A program made the translations under genes and the position numbers. Below the pieces are notes generated by a model, which did not search any database, was not told where the DNA came from, and saw nothing but the letters and a program-made list of their open reading frames with translations. From assembly GCA_052032225.1 (NCBI GenBank), contig JBPEWY010000082.1:1-22945 (forward strand): DNA of 22,945 nt. The letters run 5' to 3'. The stretch comes from JBPEWY01 sp052032225. GTDB lineage: Bacteria; Bacteroidota; Bacteroidia; Flavobacteriales; Flavobacteriaceae. Each line of letters starts with the position of its first letter. Position 1 is the first letter of the stretch. This document shows, piece by piece, positions 7,829 to 17,482 of the stretch.

Positions 7829-7836
7829 TATGTTTG
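7829..7836 (+). promoter_or_regulatory. Candidate promoter of sRNA unit B
   Basis: TATGTTTG is a perfect TAnnTTTG box. No TTG stands at the -33 position (TTTATA is there), but TTTACAACA begins 37 nt upstream of the box exactly as in unit A. Across 7827-7846 versus 7545-7564 the two units agree at 17 of 20 positions. Confidence 0.55.
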
Positions 7837-7839
7837 AAG

Positions 7840-7938
7840 TGTTGTTAGTGATATGGTATTTATTACCAAACCCAATTTTACGTTTAGTATATGTGTTTGA
7901 AAAAGAGCCTAAATACAATTACATTTAGGCTTTTTTTT
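7840..7938 (+). ncRNA. Putative small RNA, unit B
   Basis: Predicted transcript of about 100 nt from TGTTGTT to the T run of the terminator. TGGTA (7854-7858) and TACCA (7864-7868) form a 5-bp hairpin with a 5-nt loop, directly followed by ACCCAATTTTA, the counterpart of ACCCAAATCTTA in unit A, and then a long A/T linker. The shared single-stranded ACCCAA is the best candidate for a target-pairing seed. An alternative is that this is the leader of the kinase gene with a terminator acting as attenuator, since the kinase ATG lies only 57 nt beyond the T run. Confidence 0.45.
7907..7938 (+). terminator. Rho-independent terminator, probably bidirectional
   Basis: GCCTAAAT (7907-7914) and ATTTAGGC (7923-7930) form a perfect 8-bp stem with an 8-nt loop, followed by eight T (7931-7938). 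An A run at 7901-7904 precedes the stem, so it could also stop antisense transcription. It lies 57 nt upstream of the sensor kinase ATG. Confidence 0.85.
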
Positions 7939-7995
7939 AGAAAAAATCATTAACACTTTTTTTGATTTATTTAATATTGTTAGCTTTACTTTACA

Positions 7996-9960
<1,965 letters not shown>

Positions 9961-10000
9961 TGCGTAATTTAGTTGCACAGACCAAAATACTAAACAACCC

Positions 10001-10681
10001 ATGAAAATCACATACTTAGGTCATGCCAGCCTGGCAATTACCATTAAAGATACCCATATATTAGTTGATCCGTTTATAACCGGAAACCCTAAAGCAGAAG
10101 GTAAAGTTGATATAAACTCACTTAAGGCAGATTACATTTTAATCACGCATGCACATCAAGACCATATTTTAGATGTAGAAACTATAGCAAAGCGTACCAA
10201 TGCAGTTATTGTTTCTAATTTTGAAATAGCTTCATACTTTGGTAATAAAGGATTTGACCATCACCCAATGAATCACGGTGGAAGTTGGGATTTTGAATTC
10301 GGTAAAGTAAAGTATGTACCGGCCATGCATACATCATCTTTTCCTGATGGTTCTTATGGCGGGCAGCCGGGAGGTTTTGTTATAGAAGGAGAGCATAAAA
10401 ATATTTACATTGCCGGAGATACCAGCTTGATAATGGATATGAAGCTAATCCCAATGTTCACCAAATTAGATTTGGCAATTTTACCAATAGGTGACAACTT
10501 TACCATGGGAATAGATGAAGCTATTATTGCATCAGATTTTGTAGAATGCGACAAAATTTTGGGATATCATTTTGATACTTTCGGATTTATTGAAATAAAC
10601 CACGAAGAAGCCAAAAAGAAATTTTACGATAAAGGCAAAGACTTAATGCTTTTAGAAATAGGAGAGAGTATTGAGTTATAA
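10001..10681 (+). CDS. UPF0173-family metal-dependent hydrolase (MBL fold)
   Basis: A 226-aa cytosolic metallo-beta-lactamase-fold protein with no signal peptide. The opening MKITYLGHASLAI, the metal motif THAHQDH (about residues 49-55), the histidine in PAMHTSS, the aspartate in YIAGDTSL and the late histidine in LGYHFDTFGFIEI give a complete two-metal site. Order and spacing fit the UPF0173 (YtkL-like) family, whose substrate is not established. It starts 40 nt after the kinase stop and its stop abuts the menC start (10682), so it is co-transcribed with menC; whether it contributes to quinone metabolism is open. Confidence 0.92.
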   Translation: MKITYLGHASLAITIKDTHILVDPFITGNPKAEGKVDINSLKADYILITHAHQDHILDVETIAKRTNAVIVSNFEIASYFGNKGFDHHPMNHGGSWDFEFGKVKYVPAMHTSSFPDGSYGGQPGGFVIEGEHKNIYIAGDTSLIMDMKLIPMFTKLDLAILPIGDNFTMGIDEAIIASDFVECDKILGYHFDTFGFIEINHEEAKKKFYDKGKDLMLLEIGESIEL

Positions 10682-11722
10682 ATGAAAGCCTCTTACCATA
10701 AATATATTTTACAGTTTAAGCAACCCAGCGGAACATCGAGAGGAGTTTTAACCCAAAAAGAAACCTATTTTATTGTTTTACAGCAAAACAATAAACAAGG
10801 GATAGGTGAATGCGGTATTTTAAGAGGATTAAGTTTTGATGATGTTCCTGACTACGAGCAAAAACTACAGTGGGTTTGTAATAATATTCAATTGGGCAAG
10901 CAAAAACTGTTACAAGAATTAGTTAATTACCCAAGTATTCAATTTGGTTTAGAACAAGCTTTTTTATCAGTAGAAGCTAAAAATCCTATGGAGCTTTTCC
11001 CGTCTGCCTTTACAAAAGGACAGAAAAGCATTCCTATAAATGGTTTAGTTTGGATGGGTTCAGAATTGTTCATGAAAAATCAAATTGAACAAAAAATAAA
11101 GCAAGGCTTTACTTGCATAAAAATGAAAATAGGAGCGATAGATTTTAATACAGAATTTACATTATTAAAATCTATACGACAATCATTTTCGCCCAATGAA
11201 ATTGAGATAAGAGTTGATGCAAACGGGGCCTTTTCATTTAAAAATGATGACGCTTTAAAAAAATTAGAAAAATTAGCAACTTTAACTATTCACTCAATAG
11301 AGCAGCCCATTAAACCAAAGCAATGGGAAAACATGGCTAAGCTTTGTGAATTAAGTCCATTACCAATAGCTCTAGACGAAGAGTTAATTGGGGTAACAAA
11401 TCCAGATCAAAAAAAGGAGTTGTTACAAGTAATAAATCCACAATATATTATTTTAAAGCCTAGTTTAGTTGGTGGTATAAATGGCTCAACAGAATGGATT
11501 ACTTTTGCAGAACACCAAAATATAGGCTGGTGGGTAACCAGTGCCTTAGAAAGCAATATTGGTCTTAATGCAATAGCCCAATGGACATTTACATTAAACA
11601 ATAAAATGTACCAAGGTCTTGGCACCGGAAGTTTATTTACAAATAATTTTGAGAGCCCTTTGTTAGTAGCAAACGGATGCTTACATTACCAACCCAATAA
11701 ACCATGGAGTATAAAACTATAA
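10682..11722 (+). CDS. menC: o-Succinylbenzoate synthase
   Basis: A 346-aa enolase-superfamily enzyme that dehydrates SHCHC to o-succinylbenzoate. The catalytic lysine pair is K-M-K at 147-149 (CIKMKIGA), metal ligands are Asp179 (RVDANGAF), Glu207 (SIEQPI) and Asp232 (ALDEEL), and the opposite-face lysine is Lys259 (ILKPSLVGG). The first residue follows directly on the stop of the hydrolase upstream, and the CPBP gene begins 9 nt after its own stop. Dipeptide epimerases share the fold, but men context and the KPSLVGG end of the barrel favour MenC. The sequence is diverged, as is usual for this enzyme. Confidence 0.93.
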   Translation: MKASYHKYILQFKQPSGTSRGVLTQKETYFIVLQQNNKQGIGECGILRGLSFDDVPDYEQKLQWVCNNIQLGKQKLLQELVNYPSIQFGLEQAFLSVEAKNPMELFPSAFTKGQKSIPINGLVWMGSELFMKNQIEQKIKQGFTCIKMKIGAIDFNTEFTLLKSIRQSFSPNEIEIRVDANGAFSFKNDDALKKLEKLATLTIHSIEQPIKPKQWENMAKLCELSPLPIALDEELIGVTNPDQKKELLQVINPQYIILKPSLVGGINGSTEWITFAEHQNIGWWVTSALESNIGLNAIAQWTFTLNNKMYQGLGTGSLFTNNFESPLLVANGCLHYQPNKPWSIKL

Positions 11723-11731
11723 TATGTTAAT

Positions 11732-12694
11732 ATGTATATAGCTCAAGCATTTTCTGTAAAAAACGATTGGTGGCGCTATTTAATAGGGGTGGCAGTTGCA
11801 ATAGTAGGTGTTGTAATATTTTCATTACCACACTCTTTAGCACTTGCAATTAAAGTTTTAAACGGTGAAGTAGATGAAAGTAGACTTAACAATGTGCAGT
11901 ATTTAATGTCATTGTTTGAGCCAAATGTGAACTTAATATATATGCTTTTACCATTTGTGGGAGGTCTTATTTTTTTGCTAATAGCGGTAAAATTTATCCA
12001 CAACCAATCGTTTACCAAACTAACTACATCTCGAGTAAAAATAGATTGGAGTAGAGTGTTATTTGGTTTTATGGTAGTAGCTGTATTAAATAGTGTAATG
12101 ATTGGATTAGATTATTTTTTATCACCAGAAGATTATAAAATAAACTTTAACCTAATACCTTTTTTAGTACTTGTAGTTATAGCGCTCTTGTTAATACCAT
12201 TACAAACTAGTTTTGAAGAGTACATGTTTAGAGGATATTTAATGCAAGGTATGGGGGTGCTATTTAAAAACAGATGGGCTCCGTTATTGTTAACATCATT
12301 AATATTTGGTGGTCTTCACTTTTTTAATCCTGAAGTAACTAAAATGGGTAACGTGGTAATGATTTACTACATAGGTACAGGTGTTTTTTTAGGAGTATTA
12401 ACACTAATGGATGAAGGGCTGGAGTTGGCATTAGGTTTTCATGCTGGCAATAATGTTGTTACAGCGCTTTTAGTTACGGCAGACTGGACAGCTTTCCAGA
12501 CACATTCTATATTAAAAGATGTTTCTGAACCCTCTGCCGGTTTTGATGTTTTAATACCAATTTTTGTGGTCTACCCGCTTATTTTATTGTGGTTTGCCAA
12601 AAAATATAACTGGACAAATTGGCGTGAAAAATTATTCGGTAAAGTACAACCTCCAAATACTGTAGAACTAATACAAGATGACACCAACATATAA
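11732..12694 (+). CDS. CPBP-family intramembrane metalloprotease
   Basis: A 320-aa polytopic membrane protein of about seven to eight helices. The glutamic-type intramembrane protease motifs are present: FEEYMFRGYLMQ (Glu162, Glu163, Arg167), GGLHFFNPE (His196) and LGFHAGNNVV (His237, Asn241). This CAAX-protease/bacteriocin-processing family cleaves within membranes; bacterial members mostly have unknown substrates. It lies 9 nt after menC, and its last 17 nt overlap menE, so it is embedded in the men operon. The tail from about 295 is hydrophilic and cytosolic. No bacteriocin-like peptide gene is visible nearby. Confidence 0.92.
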   Translation: MYIAQAFSVKNDWWRYLIGVAVAIVGVVIFSLPHSLALAIKVLNGEVDESRLNNVQYLMSLFEPNVNLIYMLLPFVGGLIFLLIAVKFIHNQSFTKLTTSRVKIDWSRVLFGFMVVAVLNSVMIGLDYFLSPEDYKINFNLIPFLVLVVIALLLIPLQTSFEEYMFRGYLMQGMGVLFKNRWAPLLLTSLIFGGLHFFNPEVTKMGNVVMIYYIGTGVFLGVLTLMDEGLELALGFHAGNNVVTALLVTADWTAFQTHSILKDVSEPSAGFDVLIPIFVVYPLILLWFAKKYNWTNWREKLFGKVQPPNTVELIQDDTNI

Positions 12695-13769
12695 CAAAAT
12701 TCATAATAGATTTAAACTTAACGGAGAACATTATACTAAAAACGAACTTAAAGAAGCTGCTTATAGTTTTATAAAAGAAGGGTTACCTTATGAACAAGCT
12801 GTCGGAGATTTTCTTTTAGATTGGTTAGACGATAATGATTTTATAAAGGTTAAAACTTCTGGTTCTACGGGAGCGCCAAAAACTATTAAATTAAAAAAGC
12901 AGCATATGGTGAATTCTGCCATAGCAACAGGAGATTTTTTTAATATTACCATTGGTCACAAAGCATTACTTTGTTTACCGGTGAGTTATATTGCCGGTAA
13001 AATGATGTTGGTTAGAGCCCTCATTTTAGGTTTAGAGTTAGACCTTGTTGAGCCAACATCTAATCCGCTTCAAAACATTCCAAGAAATATTAAATATGAT
13101 TTTTGCGCAATGATACCATTGCAATTAGAAAACAGCATAAACTTATTATCTAAAATTAAAAAAGTTATAATAGGTGGCGCACCGGTATCACAACAACTAA
13201 AAGAAAAAATAGCTAACTGCAGTACTAACGTTTTCGAAACGTATGGCATGACCGAAACTACAAGCCATATAGCTGTTAAACCAATAAACGGGAAAGATAA
13301 AAGCGATTATTTTACAGTACTACCAAACGTAAATATTAGTCAAGATGAAAGAGGCTGCTTAGTTATATCTGCACCTAAGGTAAGTAATAAAACCCTGGTT
13401 ACTAATGATGTGGTAAAGCTTCATGGCAATTTGCAATTTGAATGGTTGGGCAGGTTTGATTATGTTATAAATTCCGGAGGGATTAAAATTCATCCTGAAC
13501 AAGTAGAAAAAAAACTAGCATCAGTCATTAATCAAAGGTTTTTTATTACTTCCTTGCCTGATAATGTATTAGGAGAACGAGTTGTTTTGGTTGTAGAAGG
13601 AAACCATTCAATCGTAACTGACATTAAAAATTTAATTCAGCAACAAACTAACTTAACCAAATATGAGACTCCAAAGGAGTTCTTGGTTATAGAAAAATTT
13701 ACAGAAACTCACACCGGTAAAATAAACCGACAAATAACACTGCAAAATGCTTTAAAACAAAACGTTTAA
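12678..13769 (+). CDS. menE: o-Succinylbenzoate--CoA ligase
   Basis: A 363-aa adenylate-forming enzyme that activates o-succinylbenzoate to its CoA ester for MenB. The AMP-binding P-loop is KTSGSTGAPKTIK (59-71), the adenine motif YGMTETTSH (189-197), the hinge region WLGRFDYVINSGGIKIHPEQVE (256-277) and the C-terminal catalytic lysine Lys348 in HTGKINRQ. At 363 aa it is much shorter than the E. coli enzyme (about 450 aa), with the N-terminal subdomain pared down, as seen in Bacteroidota MenE. It starts inside the CPBP gene (17-nt overlap). Its stop is separated by a single base from the stop of the convergent DoxX gene, with no hairpin between them. Confidence 0.95.
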   Translation: MTPTYNKIHNRFKLNGEHYTKNELKEAAYSFIKEGLPYEQAVGDFLLDWLDDNDFIKVKTSGSTGAPKTIKLKKQHMVNSAIATGDFFNITIGHKALLCLPVSYIAGKMMLVRALILGLELDLVEPTSNPLQNIPRNIKYDFCAMIPLQLENSINLLSKIKKVIIGGAPVSQQLKEKIANCSTNVFETYGMTETTSHIAVKPINGKDKSDYFTVLPNVNISQDERGCLVISAPKVSNKTLVTNDVVKLHGNLQFEWLGRFDYVINSGGIKIHPEQVEKKLASVINQRFFITSLPDNVLGERVVLVVEGNHSIVTDIKNLIQQQTNLTKYETPKEFLVIEKFTETHTGKINRQITLQNALKQNV

Positions 13770-13770
13770 C

Positions 13771-14193
13771 TTATTGTTGCATTTTAAAATAATAATCTGC
13801 AGAATGTTTACCGGAACCGTATACCATAAAAAATATACAAACTAAAAACACAATTGAAGCTTGTGTTAAGTTAGAGGCATTCATTTCTCCTAAAAAATTA
13901 ATAGCAATAGCGCCAATTAAAATGGGTAATTGAGCAATAATCGCCCAACGTGTTAAGAGGCCAAATGCAATTAAAATTCCACCAATTAAATGTGCCGGAG
14001 CAACATAATGAATGGTTATCATCCCACCGGCCATACTTTGTATGGGTTTAATAAGGTCTATTAGCATTTGGCTATTACTCATAAAGTGAATTCCTTTTAT
14101 AAATAAAAAAACACCCAAAGCAATCCTAACCAAATCTAAGGGAAAATAGGTGTGAGCATTTGCCCACTTGTTTAATGATTTAACTAATCCCAT
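13771..14193 (-). CDS. DoxX-family membrane protein
   Basis: A 140-aa membrane protein with four hydrophobic helices (about 20-37, 55-82, 85-103 and 110-127), typical of the DoxX family. The segment HLIGGILIAFGLLTRWAII (about 68-86) is the family's usual core. The name comes from a thiosulfate:quinone oxidoreductase subunit, but most members are uncharacterised; in Firmicutes some are induced by quinones and catechols. It is convergent with menE, whose stop is one base away, so the 3' ends of the two messages must overlap. It stands alone on this strand. Confidence 0.9.
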   Translation of the reverse strand: MGLVKSLNKWANAHTYFPLDLVRIALGVFLFIKGIHFMSNSQMLIDLIKPIQSMAGGMITIHYVAPAHLIGGILIAFGLLTRWAIIAQLPILIGAIAINFLGEMNASNLTQASIVFLVCIFFMVYGSGKHSADYYFKMQQ

Positions 14194-14311
14194 GATGGTT
14201 TTTTTATTGATTACCAGTTATTAAGGTACTCAAATTTTGCTTAAAAATGAAATAGTAACGTCTTATAATTGTATATTGGTTATCAAATTTTGTTCTGAAA
14301 AAGCTATTAAA

Positions 14312-15652
14312 ATGAAGTACAAACTTTCACTTTTGTTTTTATGTTTCTCGTTAATTTGTTTCTCTCAAGCTATACTACCGGAGCGAGAAAGAGCTAAGGT
14401 TATTGATGAAATTCTGGCAGATAGATTTAATAATTTACTGCCTAAATTAATGGATGATGCCGGGATAGATATGTGGATTTTAATTTCGAGAGAATACAAC
14501 GAAGATCCGGTATTAAAAACCATGCTTCCGGCTACTTGGCTTAATGCAAGGCGAAGAACTATTTTAGTTTTTTACAGAGATAAAGCAAAAAATACTATAG
14601 ATAAATTGGCTGTTGCACGTTATAACTTTGGAGATAATATTATATCTGCTTGGGATAAAGAAAAACAGCCTAACCAATGGAAAAGATTGGTTGAACTTAT
14701 TGAAGAGCGAAACCCAAACGTGATTGCTCTAAACTATTCTGAGCATTTTAATATTGCAGATGGTTTAGTAAAAACAGATTACAATGAGTTTATAAGCTAT
14801 TTACCCAAAAAATATAAAGACAAAATTATATCGGCCGAAAAACTTGCTGTTGCTTGGATAGAAACACGAACACAACGTGAAATGGTTATATACAACCAAT
14901 TAGTTAGAATAACACATAATATAATTAAAGAAGCCTTTTCAGAAAAAGTAATTACCCCAGGTGTTACCACAACATCAGATGTAGAGTGGTGGATGCGTGA
15001 TAAAGTAACACAACTTGGTTTAAAAACATGGTTTCACCCATCGGTTGATGTACAACGAAGCAATAATGAATTAGGAAACCATCTGTATTCTTTTTCTAAC
15101 AGACCGGAAAACATGATTATTATGCCCGGTGATTTGGTTCATTGTGATTTTGGAATTACCTATTTACGGCTAAATACAGATTGTCAGCAACTGGCTTATG
15201 TGTTAAAGCCTAATGAAGTAGCACCTCCTGATTTTTTAAGTAATGCGCTTAAAAAAGGAAACAGGCTACAAGACATTTTAACGAATACTATGCAAGTAGG
15301 TAAAACGGGTAACGAGGTTTTATTACAATCTCTATCCGAGGCTAAAGCAGAGGGATTACGCCCATCAATCTATACACACCCATTGGGAATGTATGGCCAC
15401 TCTGCCGGAACTACAATTGGTATGTGGGACGCACAAGGAGGCGTGCCCGGCGATGGAGATTATCCGTTACATGCTAATACAGTTTATGCAATAGAGTTAA
15501 ATACTACGGTGTATTTAAAAGAGTGGGATAGAGATATTAGGATTATGTTAGAAGAAGCCGGATTTTTAGGTGAAAACGGATTTAGATACGTAAATGGCCG
15601 CCAAACAAAACTACTAACCATACCAAGAGTAAAAAATCATTTAGGAAATTAA
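14312..15652 (+). CDS. Exported M24-family metallopeptidase (Xaa-Pro aminopeptidase-like)
   Basis: A 446-aa protein with a clear signal peptide (MKYKLSLLFLCFSLICFSQA), which also decides the start at ATG 14312 over a frame extension to 14237. A creatinase-like N-terminal domain (about 25-185) is followed by the M24 pita-bread domain. The metal ligands of this family are visible: Asp279 (HCDFG), Asp290 (LNTDCQQ), His363 (YGHSAG), Glu395 (YAIELNT) and Glu414 (MLEEAGF). The family removes N-terminal residues next to proline or hydrolyses Xaa-Pro dipeptides; a periplasmic form would serve in peptide use. It appears monocistronic, with a hairpin 4 nt after the stop. Confidence 0.9.
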   Translation: MKYKLSLLFLCFSLICFSQAILPERERAKVIDEILADRFNNLLPKLMDDAGIDMWILISREYNEDPVLKTMLPATWLNARRRTILVFYRDKAKNTIDKLAVARYNFGDNIISAWDKEKQPNQWKRLVELIEERNPNVIALNYSEHFNIADGLVKTDYNEFISYLPKKYKDKIISAEKLAVAWIETRTQREMVIYNQLVRITHNIIKEAFSEKVITPGVTTTSDVEWWMRDKVTQLGLKTWFHPSVDVQRSNNELGNHLYSFSNRPENMIIMPGDLVHCDFGITYLRLNTDCQQLAYVLKPNEVAPPDFLSNALKKGNRLQDILTNTMQVGKTGNEVLLQSLSEAKAEGLRPSIYTHPLGMYGHSAGTTIGMWDAQGGVPGDGDYPLHANTVYAIELNTTVYLKEWDRDIRIMLEEAGFLGENGFRYVNGRQTKLLTIPRVKNHLGN

Positions 15653-15699
15653 AAAAAAGGTAGTTTATGATTATTAATAATTTACCATAAACTACCTTT
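15651..15699. terminator. Bidirectional terminator hairpin between convergent genes
   Basis: AAAGGTAGTTTATG (15656-15669) and CATAAACTACCTTT (15686-15699) form a perfect 14-bp stem with a 16-nt loop. The A run at 15651-15658 gives an eight-T tract on the minus strand, so it is a textbook terminator for the carboxylase gene. In the plus direction only TTT follows, but the strong stem may still help to end the peptidase message. Confidence 0.85.
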
Positions 15700-15727
15700 A
15701 AACTAGGTGTTTAATTATTCAAACCGG

Positions 15728-17356
15728 CTATACTTGTAATACGCCTAAATTAAACTTTTTCTCTATGGGGGCATGGTTTGCAGCTTCAATACCCATAGAA
15801 ATCCATTTTCTTGTTTCTAACGGATCAATAATTGCATCGGTCCATAATCTTGCTGCAGCATAATATGGTGAAACTTGGGCATCGTATCGAGATTTTATTT
15901 TGTTGTAGAGCTCTTCCTCTTTTTCTTTGGTAATTTCTTCTCCTTTAGCTTTTAAAGATGCCGTTTCTATTTGTAATAAAACCTTGGCAGCACTATTACC
16001 ACTCATTACAGCAAGTTCTGCACTTGGCCAAGCAACAATTAGTCGGGGGTCGTATGCCTTACCACACATAGCATAATTTCCAGCGCCATAACTATTGCCT
16101 ACAATAACAGTAAATTTTGGGACAACAGAGTTACTAACGGCATTTACCATTTTAGCCCCGTCTTTTATAATTCCGCCATGTTCGCTTTTACTTCCAACCA
16201 TAAATCCGGTTACATCTTGTAAAAACACCAGAGGAATTTTCTTTTGGTTACAATTGGCAATAAATCGGGTAGCTTTATCTGCCGCATCAGAGTAAATAAC
16301 CCCTCCAAATTGCATCTCGCCTTTTTTGTTTTTTACCACTTTACGCTGATTTGCTACAATACCAACTGCCCAGCCATCAATACGAGCGTAGGCTGTTATT
16401 ATGGTTTTACCATAACCTGCTTTGTATTCTTCAAACTCAGAGTTATCTACTAAGCGTTTAATAATTTCGTACATATCGTACTGTTCTGTTCTAGATTTAG
16501 GAAGAATACCATAAATGTCGGCCGGGTTATCTTTTGGTTTAACCGGTTTAGTTCTGTTAAATCCTGCTTTATCAAAATCACCAATTTTATCAACAATATT
16601 CTTAATGGTGTCTAAAGCATCTTTATCATCTTTAGCTTTGTAATCTGTAACCCCGGATATTTCACAATGAGTTGTAGCACCACCTAACGTTTCATTATCA
16701 ATGTTTTCACCAATAGCAGCTTTAACCAGATAGCTTCCGGCTAAGAAAATACTTCCTGTTTTATCTACAATAAGAGCTTCATCGCTCATTATAGGTAAGT
16801 AGGCACCTCCTGCCACACAACTTCCCATTACAGCAGCAATTTGGGTAATACCCATACTGCTCATAACGGCATTGTTTCTAAAAATTCTACCAAAATGTTC
16901 TTTATCCGGAAAAATCTCGTCTTGCATTGGCAGGTAAACACCGGCACTATCTACTAAATAAATTATAGGAATTTTGTTTTCTATGGCAATCTCTTGTGCT
17001 CTAAGATTTTTTTTACCGGTTATAGGAAACCAAGCACCAGCTTTTACAGTTGCATCATTTGCAACAACTATACATTGTTTGCCTTTTATGTAGCCAATTT
17101 TTACAACAACGCCACCAGATGGACACCCTCCGTGCTCTTGGTACATGCCGTCTCCTGCTAACGCCCCAATTTCTATACTCTCGGCATTCTTATCTAACAA
17201 ATAATCTATACGCTCTCTGGCGGTTAATTTTCCTTTAGCGTGATGTTTTTCTATTCTTTTTTTTCCACCTCCAAGCTCTACTTTAGCTAATTTTCTCTTT
17301 AAATCTGAGACAAGTAATTTATTATGATCTTCGTTTTTATTGAAGTTTAAATCCAT
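15728..17356 (-). CDS. Acyl-CoA carboxylase carboxyltransferase (beta) subunit, methylcrotonoyl-CoA type
   Basis: A 542-aa biotin-dependent carboxyltransferase with two crotonase-like halves. The N-half has KHHAKGKLTARERID, LVDSAGVYLPMQDEIFPDKEHFGRIF and MGSCVAGGAYLP; the C-half has IPLVFLQDVTGFMVGSKSEHGGIIKDGAKM, GNSYGAGNYAMCGKAYDPRL and SPYYAAARLWTDAIIDPLETR. PMQDE..P...HFGRIF and NYAMCGKAYDPR resemble methylcrotonoyl-CoA carboxylase beta more than propionyl-CoA carboxylase, pointing to leucine breakdown. ATG 17356 is preferred to an upstream GTG at 17374. The biotin carboxylase/BCCP partner is not adjacent, so the alpha subunit must be encoded elsewhere. The gene diverges from the FMN reductase operon and shares a 126-bp control region. 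Confidence 0.92.
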   Translation of the reverse strand: MDLNFNKNEDHNKLLVSDLKRKLAKVELGGGKKRIEKHHAKGKLTARERIDYLLDKNAESIEIGALAGDGMYQEHGGCPSGGVVVKIGYIKGKQCIVVANDATVKAGAWFPITGKKNLRAQEIAIENKIPIIYLVDSAGVYLPMQDEIFPDKEHFGRIFRNNAVMSSMGITQIAAVMGSCVAGGAYLPIMSDEALIVDKTGSIFLAGSYLVKAAIGENIDNETLGGATTHCEISGVTDYKAKDDKDALDTIKNIVDKIGDFDKAGFNRTKPVKPKDNPADIYGILPKSRTEQYDMYEIIKRLVDNSEFEEYKAGYGKTIITAYARIDGWAVGIVANQRKVVKNKKGEMQFGGVIYSDAADKATRFIANCNQKKIPLVFLQDVTGFMVGSKSEHGGIIKDGAKMVNAVSNSVVPKFTVIVGNSYGAGNYAMCGKAYDPRLIVAWPSAELAVMSGNSAAKVLLQIETASLKAKGEEITKEKEEELYNKIKSRYDAQVSPYYAAARLWTDAIIDPLETRKWISMGIEAANHAPIEKKFNLGVLQV

Positions 17357-17428
17357 ATGTGTCAAGTTTGGCACTAAAGTACAAAAGTTGTTTATCAGAT
17401 AAAAACGCTAACATATATTTAACACGGT

Positions 17429-17450
17429 AATATTTACCATGGTAAATATT
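17429..17450. promoter_or_regulatory. 22-bp perfect palindrome, probable MarR operator
   Basis: A perfect dyad centred between 17439 and 17440 with core TTTACCATGGTAAA. A third half-site GGTAA at 17426-17430 pairs with TTACC at 17434-17438 to form an overlapping second dyad, GGTAA-TAT-TTACC. The palindrome ends 6 bp before the TATATTTG box, in the -33/-7 spacer of the operon promoter, where a bound dimer would block RNA polymerase. The MarR gene in the operon is the obvious binder; the divergent carboxylase gene could be co-regulated. Confidence 0.8.
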
Positions 17451-17456
17451 TTTGTG

Positions 17457-17464
17457 TATATTTG
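17457..17464 (+). promoter_or_regulatory. Promoter -7 box of the FMN reductase-MarR-pirin operon
   Basis: TATATTTG matches TAnnTTTG perfectly and lies 18 nt before the ATG at 17483, giving a very short leader. No clear TTG is seen at -33; that region is occupied by the palindrome, which would be consistent with a regulated promoter. Confidence 0.65.
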
Positions 17465-17482
17465 CATCAAAACAAAAGCATT

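Larger units (their letters stand above)
7456..7995 (+). other. 540-bp intergenic region with two tandem sRNA-like units
   Basis: No protein-coding gene is visible. The stretch contains two similar units read left to right. Unit A has TTTACAACA at 7510-7518, TATGTTTA at 7547-7554, TGTTGTT at 7558-7564, ACCCAA at 7591-7596 and a terminator at 7626-7663. Unit B has TTTACAACA at 7792-7800, TATGTTTG at 7829-7836, TGTTGTT at 7840-7846, ACCCAA at 7870-7875 and a terminator at 7907-7938. Blocks one to three keep identical spacing in both; ACCCAA is shifted by 3 nt. An extra TTTACAACAAAAA copy lies at 7489-7501, identical to 7792-7804. The rest, including the leader of the kinase gene, is A/T-rich filler. 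Confidence 0.6.

Noticed and set aside
7964..7988. Promoter for the sensor kinase at TAGCTTTA (7981-7988)
   Set aside because: It mismatches the last consensus base, the nearest TTG is only 16 nt upstream, and the box would leave almost no leader before the ATG at 7996.
7456..7995. CRISPR array or insertion sequence remnant in the large intergenic gap
   Set aside because: The similar segments number only two or three, spacers are unequal, and there are no terminal inverted repeats or transposase fragments.
12678..13769. menE read as truncated because it is only 363 aa
   Set aside because: P-loop, YGMTE motif, hinge and C-terminal catalytic lysine are all present in order, and short MenE proteins are usual in Bacteroidota.
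16095..16453. Plus-strand open frames inside the carboxylase gene
   Set aside because: They are antisense to a well-conserved coding region and show no protein-like features of their own.
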